Shown: positions 22,762 through 35,527 of the stretch, piece by piece
Position numbering within the stretch: position 1 is the stretch's first letter
Layout of the letters: the number at the start of each line of letters is the position of its first letter
Source of the DNA: Acholoe squamosa
Taxonomy: Eukaryota; Annelida; Polychaeta; Phyllodocida; Polynoidae
Length of the DNA stretch: 64,000 bases
Direction of reading: 5' to 3'
Assembly: GCA_949317995.1 (NCBI GenBank)
Contig: OX439036.1
Coordinates: forward strand, 25,875,854-25,939,853
Program-made: the position numbers and the translations under genes
The notes under the pieces: generated by a model
Database searches by the model: none
Seen by the model: only the letters and a program-made list of their open reading frames with translations
What the model was told of the DNA's origin: nothing

Positions 22762-23233
22762 CCCGGGGGGGGGGGGGCACTCCCTATATGAGCTATAGTA
22801 ACCATGTGCGTACAAAAACTAGAGGGAAAGGGGTACTTTTTTTTGGGTTTGGGAGCAGATCCTGCAGGATCCTTTGATAGGGGTACATTTTTGGGCATTT
22901 TGGGCAAACAGGGGTAGGTTTTAGGCCCAAAATGTAAACCAATCTTTCCAAAACTTTAAGTGAAAAGGGGGTATATTTTGGTCATTTTCCCCAGCTTCTC
23001 TCCATCTTTTCCCCAAAAATTTTCAGCCCTAACACGCCGAAAGGGGTACCGATTTTGTTACTTAGAGGGTGTCCTAACAAAAGAGGTTGGGTTTCTTGCA
23101 ATTTTCGGGAGGTAAACCCGCCCAAAGGGGGGTGCTTTTGAGAAATTAAATACTCCGCTAAAAGGGGTACCAGAGCCAAGGTGATGTACGCACATGGTAT
23201 CCATAGATTAGAGAGTGCCCCCCCCCCCCCGGG
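22762..23233. mobile_element. hAT-type MITE with poly-G termini and 8-bp target duplication
   Basis: The left end CCCGGGGGGG...CACTC and right end GAGTGCCCCCCCC...CGGG are inverted. Inside them ATAGTAACCATGTGCGTACA is mirrored by GTACGCACATGGTATCCAT. TAGCTGAG lies at 22754-22761 and again at 23234-23241, a perfect 8-bp target duplication typical of hAT. No transposase ORF. The interior has repeated GGGGTAC blocks. Confidence 0.85.
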
Positions 23234-23766
23234 TAGCTGAGTCATAGTGTAAGAGTCTGGGAGAGCCGGTCGTTCTGATAACTGTATTTCCAACTGATAA
23301 AACTATATAAGATGTTTCTACGAATCCAAACACGATATTAGGATTGATAAAATATTGGATATGCAATGCAAGAACAGTGCCTGACGCCTAATATTTTCAT
23401 ACCAAATCATATATAATAGAATGATATAAATAGTAGTTAAGTCCTTAAGCGAGTGTTCCTACATACACTTCAAGGGACAATCTGTGGGGTGGTTACTTAA
23501 ATCCCCTCCCATTTGAAAAGGTTTGTTATAGATAATGCTACCTACAACTGTTTGCAGACAAATTTTGTCTGATATTTATTATCTTCTGCTTTGAAATAAC
23601 TTAAAATTTACATGTTAATATCTTAATGCCATGCATTGGTATCGTAGTCATAAATGATAAGACCCTTGGGATACGACATTAGATTAGATAAGAGGGTGCA
23701 CCAGGACCTTTGTTCCTTTGGGTGTGGAACATACGGGATCGTTGACCCTTTTTCCACCCCCTAGAC

Positions 23767-24091
23767 TTAAAGCGGGGCTAGCATGGTTAAGATGTACCCG
23801 CATTAGCAAGTCATGTGACCACCCCTCGACCAATGAGGTCGTCGCAAATTTTTCCATGGGTCCCATGGATTTGTGCACGTTCTTTTGGACGGTACCAATG
23901 TTGAAATTCGCCGTGCTAGCCCTCCTTTAAAGGGGGACTAGCACGGCTAAGACGTACCCGCCTTAGCAAGTCACGTGACTACCCCTTGACCAATCAGGGA
24001 GTTGCTATTTTTTGTGCTGGGTCCCGCGATTTTATGAACGTTCTTTGAGCAGGTACCAATTATGAAAATCGCTGTGCTAGCCCCCCTTTAA
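23767..24091. mobile_element. Head-to-tail dimer of a 160-bp MITE
   Basis: Two copies (about 23767-23930 and 23927-24091) share GGCTAGCAYGG at the left, GTACCCG, TTAGCAAGTCA, GACCAAT and GGTACCAAT inside, and the inverted GTGCTAGCCC...CTTTA at the right. The two meet at a shared TTTAAAGG junction. Divergence between copies is modest. Confidence 0.75.
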
Positions 24092-27045
24092 GGGTTTGAT
24101 TAGTGAGGCCGCAGACAAGCTAAAAATAGTGTATAATTATGGACTAAATCTGAAGTTGGATTTATGGTACCTAATCTTGTCTCTCTTATTTCACACTATC
24201 AAAGTTTATCACTTTAAAAGTAAATACGCCTCAAACATAAGGGAGATGGTCCATGAAATAAGAGAAAATGTGGTTTTTTATAGTAAAGTACGAGTGAAGC
24301 ATCATTTAAAAAGCTATATTCCCATCAACCAGTGATGACATCATCACTTTTCAGGAGTGGAGATGTAAGTAAAATTTTGAGAGTGAACTTTGTGCGTCAG
24401 TGAGAAAGATTGCTTCTCCATGAAGGGTCGAAAGTATTTCGTGGGGATGAGATGTTCTACTTTGCTTGAGGAAGTCTTCTTGGGCTCTTCTTGAATTGAA
24501 ACTAACAAACCATAACCGTTTAAAACCTTTATTTGAAGTCTTCTTATAATGGAACACCGTGGAAAAAAGTGCAAAACATAATACATACATCTATGTATTC
24601 ATAAAAATTAGGGGATTCATGGTCCATGAGATTGTTTTGGATTTGTTGATTCTACTTCACTGTGTAGATAACAATCATAGGTGGTCCCCTATCTGAACAT
24701 CATAAACATTTTCTAAAAAAAAAGTCAAGATATTAATTATGTTCATATCAAGTATGTCTGTATTGCACCTCTCAATATTATTCATTGAATTAACATTATC
24801 AATAAAGCTCTTACTTCTGTAACAGTATACGTGTCTTAAACAATCTTGCCAGTTAACCTTCTCCAAATGCTTTGTCAGTGGAGCCTATACGTACAATGAA
24901 TTATTTGAGCTTCAATTTTAACCACTCAGTCCACTGGTCATCATCTTTTTTTTTTCAGTTTGACCACTTAGAGCAGTCAATTAGCTAAATATAGAAGAAA
25001 GGCAATGCCAAAAGGGTTCAATGCCCAAAGAGTCTGTTCTCGAGTGCTTTCATGCAATTTCAATTCTTAGATCTTATTTGGTGATAAGTGGACTAAGCAG
25101 ATTTGAAGGTTCTTGGCAGCCAATAGGAGTTAACAATGTGAGTTGTATTGCCATTGAGCATTTCATCACGGACGGCAAAATTCTCACAATATTTATGGTA
25201 ATCGGTTTACTCGTGTGCTGAAACAGGCTGGTGAAATCCAAGGTTAGAATGGGAGGAAGAGGAAGATTTATCTGAATACTGGCATTTTTCTATTCATTAA
25301 ACTATAAACCGTGTATACAGAGTGTGTGTGCCATTGAGTTCCTCCTAGTTAGTACCACAGTAACATCTTAACATTAACAATCATCAATCATAATACTCAA
25401 TTCGTTCCCTTCAACATCAAGATTCTCTTACCACTTGGCAGACACCTTATTTGAAATAACCTATGGCTTAATATATTCACCTTTCTATAACCATAACTGG
25501 TTGTATTCAAACCTGTAGCCTCCTTGGTCAATAACAATTCTACAATGGAGGTCCTGCCTACCTAGGGTTGTAACATGTATCTCATTTACATTTGGTGACA
25601 ATAAATTACCCGGTATTCACCTGTACATTATGCTTCAACAATTGAAGAGGCCTATGAGAACTGATTAGGAATGATATCTATATTCCTTTCATTCTCCCAG
25701 GTTACTGTCTTGTACCAGCGCAGACCTATATTCTTAAAACTGATATTCTTTGGTCTGATTCAATTAGCATAGTATTCATTGGCTGTTTGTTGGTTCCATA
25801 CTCCCTTAAAAAAGTTATATACAGAACTGTATGCATTTGTCAAATTGGCTGGTAAAAATTATCTAATAGTCATTAGAACGAATTATATACATTTATACTT
25901 GCACCTTAAATGTTAAGTAGTACTGAAGACAACCTCAAAAGTGGCCGGTCAATATCAGGAATACATGTCGCTAGATAACAATGCAATTACCCGCTGTAAT
26001 ACAGTGTGTGAAAATGGAAGGAGCGAGATTCATTATCTGTTGGTTCAAGAGGGTGACTCATACTAAAATGTCGATACATATGATTATTCTTGAGTCCATT
26101 CAAGAGGGAAACCCTTTTCTTGCATGGGACTTGAATGTAAGTTTGCCTCTTCCTGATTAATACACATTTATGCATGTGTATACACATCCGTAAACAACTA
26201 TACATCTCTTGGGTAATACATTATAGTTTTTGACAAAATGGTAAACAGTAAATTGGGTGAGCTCAAATCCACACCATTTGGCATAAGATACATTGATCAT
26301 CACAATCATTTCCTTTTTCCACATTTGGCGATTTCATGCATTTCTCTATGAATACCTTCAATTTGGCATATAGGCAGTACCTATTCCATTGGCCAGTCAG
26401 GTGCATTGAAAAGTACATAAATATTGATGGTGCAAAATACCATGAAATATTCTACAAACTTTGTCACACCATATTTTGAACACTTATTTCTGTTATCAAT
26501 AGAATAATTCATGTTACAATGGTTCTTCAAATACCAGATCTACATGCATCACACGCATAAAACACGATACCACTCCCAATCTACTACTACTTGAGCAATT
26601 TTAAATTCTGTCAAAACAAGACTTCTTGGACACCACACTTGAAATGTGTGACCTTAAGAAGTGGTAAAACAGCTAATAAAACCAGAGAATATTCATGCTC
26701 AATTCCCTACATCTAGTTATGTAGGTGAAAATGGTCCCTATCTTTTACACTGTTGCCTAGTAACGGCCCCCTGAAAGCAGAGTTTGACCAACTTCATCAC
26801 AGCTACCAGCATTTTCCCACAGAGGGAAACACTTAAATGAAATGCATGGATTAATCAACAGAATCAGGCTCAGTTTTGCATAAGCAAACAAATATATAAT
26901 CAATGAGTTTGTTCTTATCAAAAGAAATAACATGTAATTATTACCAGCAGAAAGGATGTAAACTGATAAAATTATGCAAAAAATGGGTTTCTCTGTATCC
27001 AGGGGACTGGACCAATTAAGGCAATGGTAAGTGGATTCTAGAAAT
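24092..27045. other. Intergenic, no gene recognised
   Basis: AT-rich sequence between the otopetrin 5' end and a tandem duplication. Around 24,420-24,560 a GGAAGTCTTCTTG/TGAAGTCTTCTT repeat pair suggests an old retroelement fragment, but no protein motif could be confirmed. Other short ORFs lack splice context. Confidence 0.4.
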
Positions 27046-28225
27046 GCAGTGCACAATTTGCTCCCAAACATATGTGACCCAATTCATACATAAGCTGGTC
27101 CTTCTCTCGTAAATTAATGGTCTACGAATACATATACGAATAAAAACCAATAATATGTGACAAAATGAGAGAAAAATGTCCATAAAACAAGATACTTTTA
27201 TAACATGTATATCAAGGTGGGCATTAAGAGCTGGTGTTATTACCGGTATATACCTCTTTGGTGTGAGCAAACTACATGAATGGTTACATTTGCGCTGTTG
27301 AACACTTTATATATATTGACCCGCTTTTTTTCATGACATATATGCCTTTATTCTTATGCAAAGACTGCCTTCTTTGCATTGCATTGGCACTTATCAAAAG
27401 TTGATTTTAGGTCCTTTAGGATATGGAGGCGAATTTGAATCTTCCAAAACTTTCATTAACTGTTCCTATATCATTTGAGTATCCTCCATTTTCCTGTATA
27501 AATCGAGCAGATTTACCAATAATTATTTAAGTCTCCAGGTGTCCTCAATAAAATCTGATTCTGACTGATGACCAGACCCGTATATTTGATCAATTACAAA
27601 GTAACAATAGTTAAGAGATGGCACTGCAAACGTGCAGTGCACACTTTGCTCCCAAACATATGTGACCCAATTCATACATAAGCTGGTCCTTCTCTGTAAA
27701 TTAATGGTCTACGAATACATATACGAATAAATACCATATAACCAATAATATGTGACAAAATGAGAGAAAAATGTCCATAAAACAAGATACTTTTATGACA
27801 TGTTTATCAAGGTGGGCATTAAGAGCTGGGGTTATTACCGGTATATACCTCCTTTGGTGTGAGCAAACTACATGAATGGTTACATTTGCGCTGTTGAACA
27901 CTTTATATATATTGACCCGCTTTTTTTTTCATGACATATACGCCTTTATTCCTATGCATAGACTGCCTTCTTTGCATTGCATTGGCACTTATCAAAAGTT
28001 GATTTTAGGTCATTTAGGATATGGAGGAGAATTTGAATCTTCCAAAACTTTCATTAACTATGTTTCTATATCATTTGAGTATCCTCCATTTTCCTGTATA
28101 AATCGAGCAGATTTACCAATAATTATTTAAGTCTCCAGGTGTCCTCAATAAAATCTGATTCTGACTAATGACCAGACCTGATTATATTTAATCAATTACA
28201 AAGTAACAATAGATAAGAGATGGCA
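27046..28225. repeat. 588-bp tandem duplication
   Basis: The segment beginning GCAGTGCACA.TTTGCTCCC at 27046 recurs at 27634 with only scattered substitutions and short indels (for example CTCCCAAACATATGTGACCC at 27061 and 27649). Each copy ends with TCAATAAAATCTGATTCTGA and GCACTGCAAACGTG. The AATAAA near the unit end hints it may derive from the 3' end of a retroelement. No coherent ORF. Confidence 0.85.
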
Positions 28226-29288
28226 CTGCAAACGTGTTCTAAACATTTTGTGCACGACTCCTCATTCCATTAATTACCTAAGTACTTGTGAAAGTAAAAA
28301 GGTACGTTTCAATATTACACCACATGTCAATTGGTATAATTAACTAGTTATTGAATACACACTAGACTGACAATGAGGTAAAAAAAAAAAGGAAAAAAAA
28401 AGAAAGAAGAAAAAAGTTGTATTCATCACAATGTAGTCTAAAATGAATTATGCATGGGATATTTCAAAACGTTCATCAAAACATTCATATAGGTGTCATG
28501 TATATTACATAACGTACATACACCTCTGATGTTGGGCCTAACGTTGCAAAGTTGTAATGCATTGCCAGGGTTTTTACAACGTGTGTTGTTACTATCATTG
28601 TGCATGCAAATAATTTGTAGATTTAAATATTCAATGAGAGAATATACAAACTGAATTGATAACATTTGAACACGCAGAGATATCGTATTAACGATACCTA
28701 CTATAGCAACTAAAGAAAACACTATGCCAGATTTAGCTACAGAGCGAGACCTAGCACTGAGATCAAGCAAAGGGGATAACAAACAAAATTTATAAACCTG
28801 AGAAAGACTGGTTTCATATACGGATTTTGTAGGTGAGAATGATGATAATGCCGTGTTTCTAATTACACGACTTACATGTACAAGTAACCGTGTCACATAA
28901 ATGGACTATTCAGGTGGCCCAAATAAAATGCCCAATCAATACCCTTGAATAGGCATGGTCACATATCTGTGTATGGGGGAAGGGGAACATACTTTTTGAA
29001 AAGGTAAGAACTAGAAAGCAGTCATGTTTACCTAAAGCAGCTTCCAAGTTATGTGCACCATATCATAACTTATTGCAGATAAGTACCTAGATAAACATTA
29101 TCTGGGATTTAATACCCCACTGTTATCACCAAAATGGTGTACTAACACAATATATCAAATATTACACATTGGATACATCAATATGAGATAAACACTACTG
29201 ATATCACCAATTAGTATTTCAGTTACATTACATAATCAAAGACTACATGTAGTATTGAAACATCAAGTCAAATTGACATTTTGGCAAT
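28226..29288. other. Intergenic, no gene recognised
   Basis: Includes an A-rich tract at 28381-28410 and a 152-codon minus-strand open frame at 28438-28896 that I could not connect to any family or to splice sites. Confidence 0.4.
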
Positions 29289-29506
29289 TACTGTAGTACT
29301 TCGCATATAAGCCATGGCTTATCAGAGACCGACTGCACCTTGTAGAACTTCTCGAGAGATGGCGTGTGTCTTATAGGCGGGGTAGAATTACATGAAATTA
29401 GTACTAAATAACTGAAAACCAAGCCCCAGGTGCACCTTATAGCGTTTCTTTCAACTAAAGGTGTATCTTATATGGGGGTGTGCCTTATATGCAAGGTACT
29501 ACAGTA
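29289..29506. mobile_element. MITE with TACTGTAGTAC termini
   Basis: The left TACTGTAGTACTTCGCATAT and right ATATGCAAGGTACTACAGTA are inverted. Internal GCCTTATATG and GCATATAAGCC motifs relate it to the TATAAGGCGC group. Confidence 0.75.
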
Positions 29507-30321
29507 CATTGAAAAATGTGTCAGTCACTATCACTGTCTTAAGGCAGAAAGGGTGTTAAGACTAAAAAACACACTGTGCAAATATATATGTTTCTAGTTA
29601 AGTACCCAGTTACAAGTTAAAGATTTAATATTCATAATGTCGTTTCCACCAGAAAAAAAATCACTCTGGTGTTTGAACGACTTTGGGTTGGGATAAAGTA
29701 GAACGTCATTAATCACAAATCAATCACAGAAAATCAAAATTTGCATATGCTTTAAAACATGAAAATAGCAAAATATTATCCCCTTACATCTTGACTTTAT
29801 GAATTCTATTATTAGACTTTTTGTAGTCCCGGGAAAAAAAAACAGAATTTCATTTGCTGATTTCTTCTGTATAAATCAATGCCATTCTTGAACCATCCCA
29901 ACTTGAATTCTATATTGCACCACGCATGTGGAAACTTTGAATATCTGTTTTACCCTTTTGCTTTCGTTACTACTTTCATTTCCTATACACCACTAAATTC
30001 AGTTGATTTAATCAATAATCTTATTTTTTAATGACATAAGGGCGTCTCTTTTGTAAGTACATGATATTTTATAAGGTCTAGAGGTTTATCACACAGAAAC
30101 TCCAATGACACAGATCCCTACTGTTTATATCATTCTGAAAGCTACCTGAGGTGACATATCAAATCAGATTGAGTTACCCAGTAATACATCTCACCCACCG
30201 GACAAGTTTAAGATGACATTTTGTTTGGGACTGTCAGAGAGGACAAGTTGGGCTGTGCACACAGTGGGATTTCTGTTAATCACTGCAGCTTAAAAAGGTA
30301 CATCATAACGTTTTTCTTTCG
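29507..30321. other. Likely 3' flank of the progestin receptor gene
   Basis: AT-rich, without ORFs of note. Part is probably the 3' UTR of the minus-strand PAQR gene, but I see no clear AATAAA in the expected position. Confidence 0.35.
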
Positions 30322-32031
30322 TTAATTGGCCTTTTTGTCATTGGCAGCTTGTTGCAGCTTCTTGGCCGCATCTTTTCTGAAATACCATATGCAGATGGCT
30401 TCACCGATGATGGTCAGAATTACCGGCCCAAAGGCACTTAAAAAGGTGGGTGCCACGCGACCCAGCACAACGGCCTGGCGTGTCATGAAGTCAATGTAGA
30501 CTGCATCCATTTGTTTCAGTGTGCAGATCATGATACATATGTGGAAAAGTTGGTGGCTGTGAAAGAAGTGATCACACATACCATGCTTAATGCGCTGTGG
30601 AAAGTCAGTCGCGAAGAAACTCCCACTGAGAATGAACCAGAATATCTGCTGGATGTGTAGTGGGATAGACTCATTGCAATCAGTGTTGTATACATAACAG
30701 TAGAAGAGTCGGTGAGCGATAGGCGAGATGAGCAGGATATAGATGCCTGTTACCGGTAGGATCTGCCACAGCTTGCGGGTGAATGGGTATGGGCGGGTGT
30801 ACATCACCTTGGATATGGTGCAGCAGAAACAGATGGCAAAAGCCATCAGAGCACCTAAGGGGATGAACCATTTGTGTACAGCCTGCCAGAAGATATCTTC
30901 GCTGCAGTACTCTATGTGAACAATGACGCTACCAAGACCATATATCCCAATGCCCGCGTAGTCAATCATGAATGAGGTGTAGTGGAACATCTCTGACTTG
31001 GACTGCATACAGTGAGCACCAGTGCTGCACGCGTACAGAAGAATGCCACAGATCAGCCCGGCCAACATGGGCCATGAGTAGGGATCCCCAACAAAGTCAA
31101 CGGTCTCAGTGAACTTGATTAGTTTCGCTGACATGAGTATAACAGCCAGCAAATGAGTCCATACATTCATGGATTCATTATGTAGCTGAAAAACGCTTAG
31201 CACGTAGCTGTACCATGGGAGACCCAGTGTTCTGAAGCCAGTCTCAAGGTGCGGTTCTTGGAATAAAACAGGGACTGCATCACGCGTAGTGGTGGGAACG
31301 AATGGGAAGCTGGACGATCTGTGTATTGGTTTAGGTTCTGAAAAGAGAAGAAAAGGGGTCCATAAGTTACACACTGCCTAGATATTGGGGTTTATGTGAT
31401 TTTTGTAGTTGACTATTTTTTCTATACCAATGACAAAACTCCTGTGGTAACAGATGTAAAGTATGGAAGGTTTCACAGTGGTCACAATGACAAACATTGT
31501 CCAGAGAGCTTCTCTTACTGTAAGAATGTATGGAGAAACATTCCCTTAAATACCTTGATATCAAATCACTAATAAAAAGCCAACAAATATGGAAACCCAA
31601 CTTGTCTGGCTGGTTTTCTGTGATACTATTGGACGATACCAAAAACTGTACCGGTATGCCCCAAGCATGTGAGATGGGGTGGGGAGTCTATTCTTCATGT
31701 AACTCCCCTTGATCATGTTAGATACAGGGCAGACATGGTGAAGATGGTACCCGTTTTGCTTATGGCTCATCAGTAATTTCTATATAAGGGATATATCTTT
31801 ATCATTTTGTAACTTTATTCAAATATCTTTGTTATTGAGAGATATACCGCTATGTATTAAGAGAAACTTACCTGTGCCATTCGCTGTCCCAGTTTGGGGC
31901 TGAGAAGTACTGTTTGTGTAGGAGCCAGGCATGGATGCACAGCGGGACATGGGCTTTTCATTTGATGCTGCTCCCCGGTTACCATTCTCAAGTATTGGGT
32001 TGACTATGCTAGAAGTGCTTAGGGAGTCCAT
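30322..32031 (-). CDS. Membrane progestin receptor (PAQR family, class II)
   Basis: A seven- to eight-helix membrane protein of the progestin and adipoQ receptor family; class II members bind progestins and signal at the plasma membrane. Two coding exons: 32031-31872 (ATG at 32031, donor GTAAGT) and 31337-30322 (acceptor TTTTCAG, TAA 30322-30324), phase 1 at the junction, 391 residues. Family signs: VLFQEPHLETGFR, HNESMNVWTHLL near residue 106, STGAHCMQS near 158 with the first zinc-site His, DYAGIGIYG with Asp near 179, ATDFPQR near 296, and HSHQLFH near 313-319 with the C-terminal HxxxH. All three zinc-ligand positions are kept and the frame is intact. The tail ends in Lys-rich KKAN. I choose ATG 32031 because the exon begins at an acceptor (CAG before 32058), leaving a 27-nt 5' UTR piece. 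Subtype among PAQR5/7/8 is not resolved. Confidence 0.92.
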
Positions 32032-32058
32032 GGTGAAAGGTACTAGATTCGTATTGTG
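32032..32058 (-). other. 5' UTR part of progestin receptor exon
   Basis: The acceptor ATATTTTACAG ends just above 32058, so at least one upstream non-coding exon exists. Its position was not identified. Confidence 0.6.
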
Positions 32059-32163
32059 CTGTAAAATATGAATATTAAACAAATTCATATACATGTTCGA
32101 ACAATTTAAAGCCAATAAGGTATTGCATGTCTGTTATGTGTGTTAGAATCGCAATCCTGTACC

Positions 32164-32441
32164 TACCGTAATCTCCCTTGTATAAGGCGTGTCTTATACG
32201 AGAGGTTTTAGTTCTTCCTGGATCCACAAGGGGGGAGATCAAGACCTTCATTTTGATATCTTACATATAACCATATAACCTCATCAGCTGAATATGGGGT
32301 CCAGGGGGGTCTGGGGGCCATGCAACACATAGGTTTTTGAATTTTCAAAATCCATTCAGTAGAACAAAAGTTATGAATCTTTTATTTTTCTGGTCAAATC
32401 TCTAAACTCTAGGTGCACCTTATACGTGGGATATTACGGTA
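32164..32441. mobile_element. MITE, TACCGTAATCTCCC family
   Basis: The left TACCGTAATCTCCCTTGTAT and right TACGTGGGATATTACGGTA are inverted. The interior matches the 1022 and 40140 copies in reverse. It lies in the 5' intron of the progestin receptor. Confidence 0.8.
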
Positions 32442-34160
32442 TTAGTGTATTCGATTTATATACTTATAATGGTGAAAGGTTAATGTCAAATTGGACTCAG
32501 ACACGAATACACATAAATGCCATGCCCTGCTATGTAATTTCTAGTGATGGAAAGTGGGTGGATTTGCATAGATCTCAAGAATGGTCCTTATGGACATCAA
32601 AAATGCGTATTTCCGCGTTTCGCGGAAATTTCACACCCCTGAATATATATGACGCCCAAACTCTTTTCACTGTATTTCAAACCAACAAAAACTTAGCAGC
32701 TTGCATCACTTATCACCTTTATACACAAAAATGGTGACGGGGAACTCCTGGTCACAACAGTGGAACAACCATACATTGTTTAGGCCACACCAAAAAAATA
32801 AGTTGGTCTACGGATCGCCCTCTCCACATTTTCGGAAATACAAATTTTTTATTTCTTTGAAAAAAATCTTGTCTAAGGATGTCGCTCGCTTCAGTTTCTA
32901 CAAGTTTTCTCTTTGTGATGTTTGGCAAAATTTAAAAAAAAAAAAATTTGTTTGCTCGCCTCAATTTCCCAGCAAGGAATCCATTGGACACCAAAAAATT
33001 CTTAAAAAAAAAATAAAATAATACATACCTTATATTGGATGTGTAATGTATTGCTGTGGTGATTCCTCTATGTCTGTGAACACTGGGTCAGCTTATGGAA
33101 AATCTATAGACGGTCTGCAATCAGAAGATTCTTAGAATCAGCCATACGTGCATGTATATGTAGATCATTGGTCAAAGAGCAAAACCTTAGCCACGGGATC
33201 ACGATTTAAGAGGCTGATCAATCCATGGCAACCTGTTATAACATTTCCACAAGTTTAAATACCATACCACGGTGAAATGTCTCTGACGATGATGCTGTAA
33301 TTATTTGGGTAAAGGAAAACACAATCTTGCCGGCAATGTGTTACCAAACCCACTGCTAACTAGGAAATTAGATAAATGATTTGCATCCTAGACTGATCAC
33401 ATCCTATATGACTTACAACATGCCATATTGGTCGCATCAATGTCCAATGGGTCAAAGGTACTGATAGTCCAGTCGACTACATGTAATCAGTTGTGTCTAC
33501 ATACCAGGCAGATAAAGATGACCAGATGTGTTTCATAACTTGTTATGTCATAAAGCCTAGGTAATATACACAAGAGGATAGGTCATCAATAATTGATATA
33601 CGGCACTGGAACTGAATGCTCAATGACTGGATCGATTGGTACTTTCATTCATTTTCCACTATCAGTGTTGAACAAACAGGACTTATTTTCCGCTGTAATA
33701 TCTAGCCTGTATCAATTAAAACGGAAATCTCTCAATATGACAACTAGGACCTCGATATCTTTAGTTTTTCTAAGGTGTAAAGAATTCCCTCACTCGCACT
33801 TTTCTCTTTCTCTATTATTATTTATTTCTTATTGGGGGGGGGGGGGTGTTTTAAATCATCAAGAGGCTACTCAAACCATTATTTACCAATGCTTTTGATA
33901 AGTCTACTGCATGTAACATGAGCATGAATTGTATCGAGTAAGCCCTACAGGCAGAATCCATAGTAAACATACAGAGATTAGTTTACGAAAATCACCACAA
34001 ATTTAATGTTTTTTCAACAAAAGTTTGTCTTAGGGTCAATAAATGAATAAATATTCAGCTTGAAGTATCAACATCGATTCATGTGAATACTGTAACGCGA
34101 TTATGTTATTTTGTGTTCAGGTATCCCGACCTACCGGTACCCTATTTTTTTGGTCCCGCC
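32442..34160. other. Upstream region of the progestin receptor, no gene recognised
   Basis: Probably first-intron or promoter sequence of the PAQR gene. The short ORFs here are compositionally unremarkable and lack splice pairing. Confidence 0.35.
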
Positions 34161-34162
34161 CT

Positions 34163-34185
34163 AATTGTTGTTGTTGTTGTTGTTA
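34163..34185. repeat. (TTG)n microsatellite
   Basis: Six to seven uninterrupted TTG units. Confidence 0.85.
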
Positions 34186-34391
34186 AACTCATAACATCTG
34201 GAAAGTGACATAACTTTAGTTCTAATTGGGCAATCTTCAAAATTCAAAAAACCATGACAAGCTTTCAGGGCCCTTACCCTTAAAACATAAAGGGAAAGGG
34301 ATTAACCTAAACCAGGATTGTGTGTTAGTAGTTTTCTTGGGGGGGGGGGGGCACTTTGCATAACCAGTTCTCAGAGGCGACTCATATATCT

Positions 34392-34674
34392 TTGATCATA
34401 TTGGTCCTCCAGGGGGGGGGGGGTGGTTTGAGGGGGGCCCAAAACCTTTTTGACCCCCTGAGGGTTTACTTGCGGATGCGTGTAAACAATTTTGACCTCC
34501 CCCTCTTGAGGTTAAAATCATGTGCGAACGCAACCTTTTGACCTACAGGCTTTTTCACTGAAATCAGGTGAAATCATTTTGACCCCCCCTGTCAGACAGG
34601 TCGAAACAATTCTGACCCCCCCCCCTCAAACTCATCAGCCCCCTCCCCCTCCATTGTTGAAAAATCATCACTCA
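34392..34674. mobile_element. Poly-G MITE, diverged copy
   Basis: Holds the order G run, GGTTTGAGGGGG, CCTTTTTGACCCCC, TGAAATCATTTTGACC, C run and TTGTTGAAAAATCATCACTC, the same as the 16772-17100 element but with the left TIR missing or decayed. Confidence 0.6.
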
Positions 34675-34724
34675 ATGCCTAAAGTGGCCGAAAACAGCCC
34701 TCAGAAAAGCCTTTTAGTTATAGC

Positions 34725-34950
34725 TCTGGCTTGAACTCAGGGTGCATCTTGTACAGGGTCGCCTTATATGCAAGGTTCTACAGTACCATATTTCAATGAT
34801 CCTGAGCACAACAATTTTTTTTAGGCCTAAGGGGAACACCAAGACCTTTCTTCTGTTATGTCACATGCCCCCTAATTCATAATAGGACATGAGGGGGCCC
34901 CGGGGTCCCATGCGGGATGCGCCTGACACGAGGGAGATTACGATAATATG
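34725..34950. mobile_element. Decayed MITE fragments, TATAAGGCGC group
   Basis: CGCCTTATATGCAAGGTTCTA at the left belongs to the TACTGTAGTAC subfamily, and CACGAGGGAGATTACGATAA at the right to the TACCGTAATCTCCC subfamily. This looks like two fused or nested remnants. Confidence 0.5.
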
Positions 34951-35290
34951 AGGGTCTTTTAGCTAGTTTGATCAAGGACCTGTGTTTCAAGTCCGTGATT
35001 TGATAATGCCTAAGTAGAAAATTGGTGGATGGAGATCTATGTATCATAATGCACCTTGTATATAAGGCGCAGCTTATTCACCCTTTTGAGATTCCTGTAC
35101 GCATGTCACTTTCTCGTCTCCACATGCAGAGGAAGTTGAGTTCAGGACACTTGACCCTTTCATTTGTGTGGATTTTTTTACATGGGATTTCTCTTTTATT
35201 TTGATGAATTTAAAATAAAAAGGGATTAAGTTGAAAAGGAGGACACTCTATGTAAAAAATATACACAGGGGGAAGCATACTTTTGACTAG

Positions 35291-35527
35291 TACCGTAATC
35301 TCCCGCGTAGAAGACGCGTTGCGCGTATAGGACGCACCCCAAACTCAGCAGGAGCATTTTCACGTATAAGACGCACATTTTAATGCTGATATTTGTAAAT
35401 TCAATACATTTCTATAGTAAAATTACCCCTCGTATAAGATGCACCCCCAATTTCAGTACATCCTATAAGACGCACAAGGCATTTGTTTGGCGTAGAGGAT
35501 GCGTCTTATACGCGGGAGTTTACGGTA
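35291..35527. mobile_element. MITE, TACCGTAATCTCCCGCG family
   Basis: The left TACCGTAATCTCCCGCGTAG and right ACGCGGGAGTTTACGGTA are inverted. Extra internal TATAAGACGCAC copies appear every 40-60 bp, so this subfamily has repeated sub-terminal motifs. Confidence 0.8.

Noticed and set aside
28438-28896. 152-codon minus-strand ORF
   Set aside because: No recognisable family, unremarkable composition and no splice context; could be chance in AT-rich DNA.
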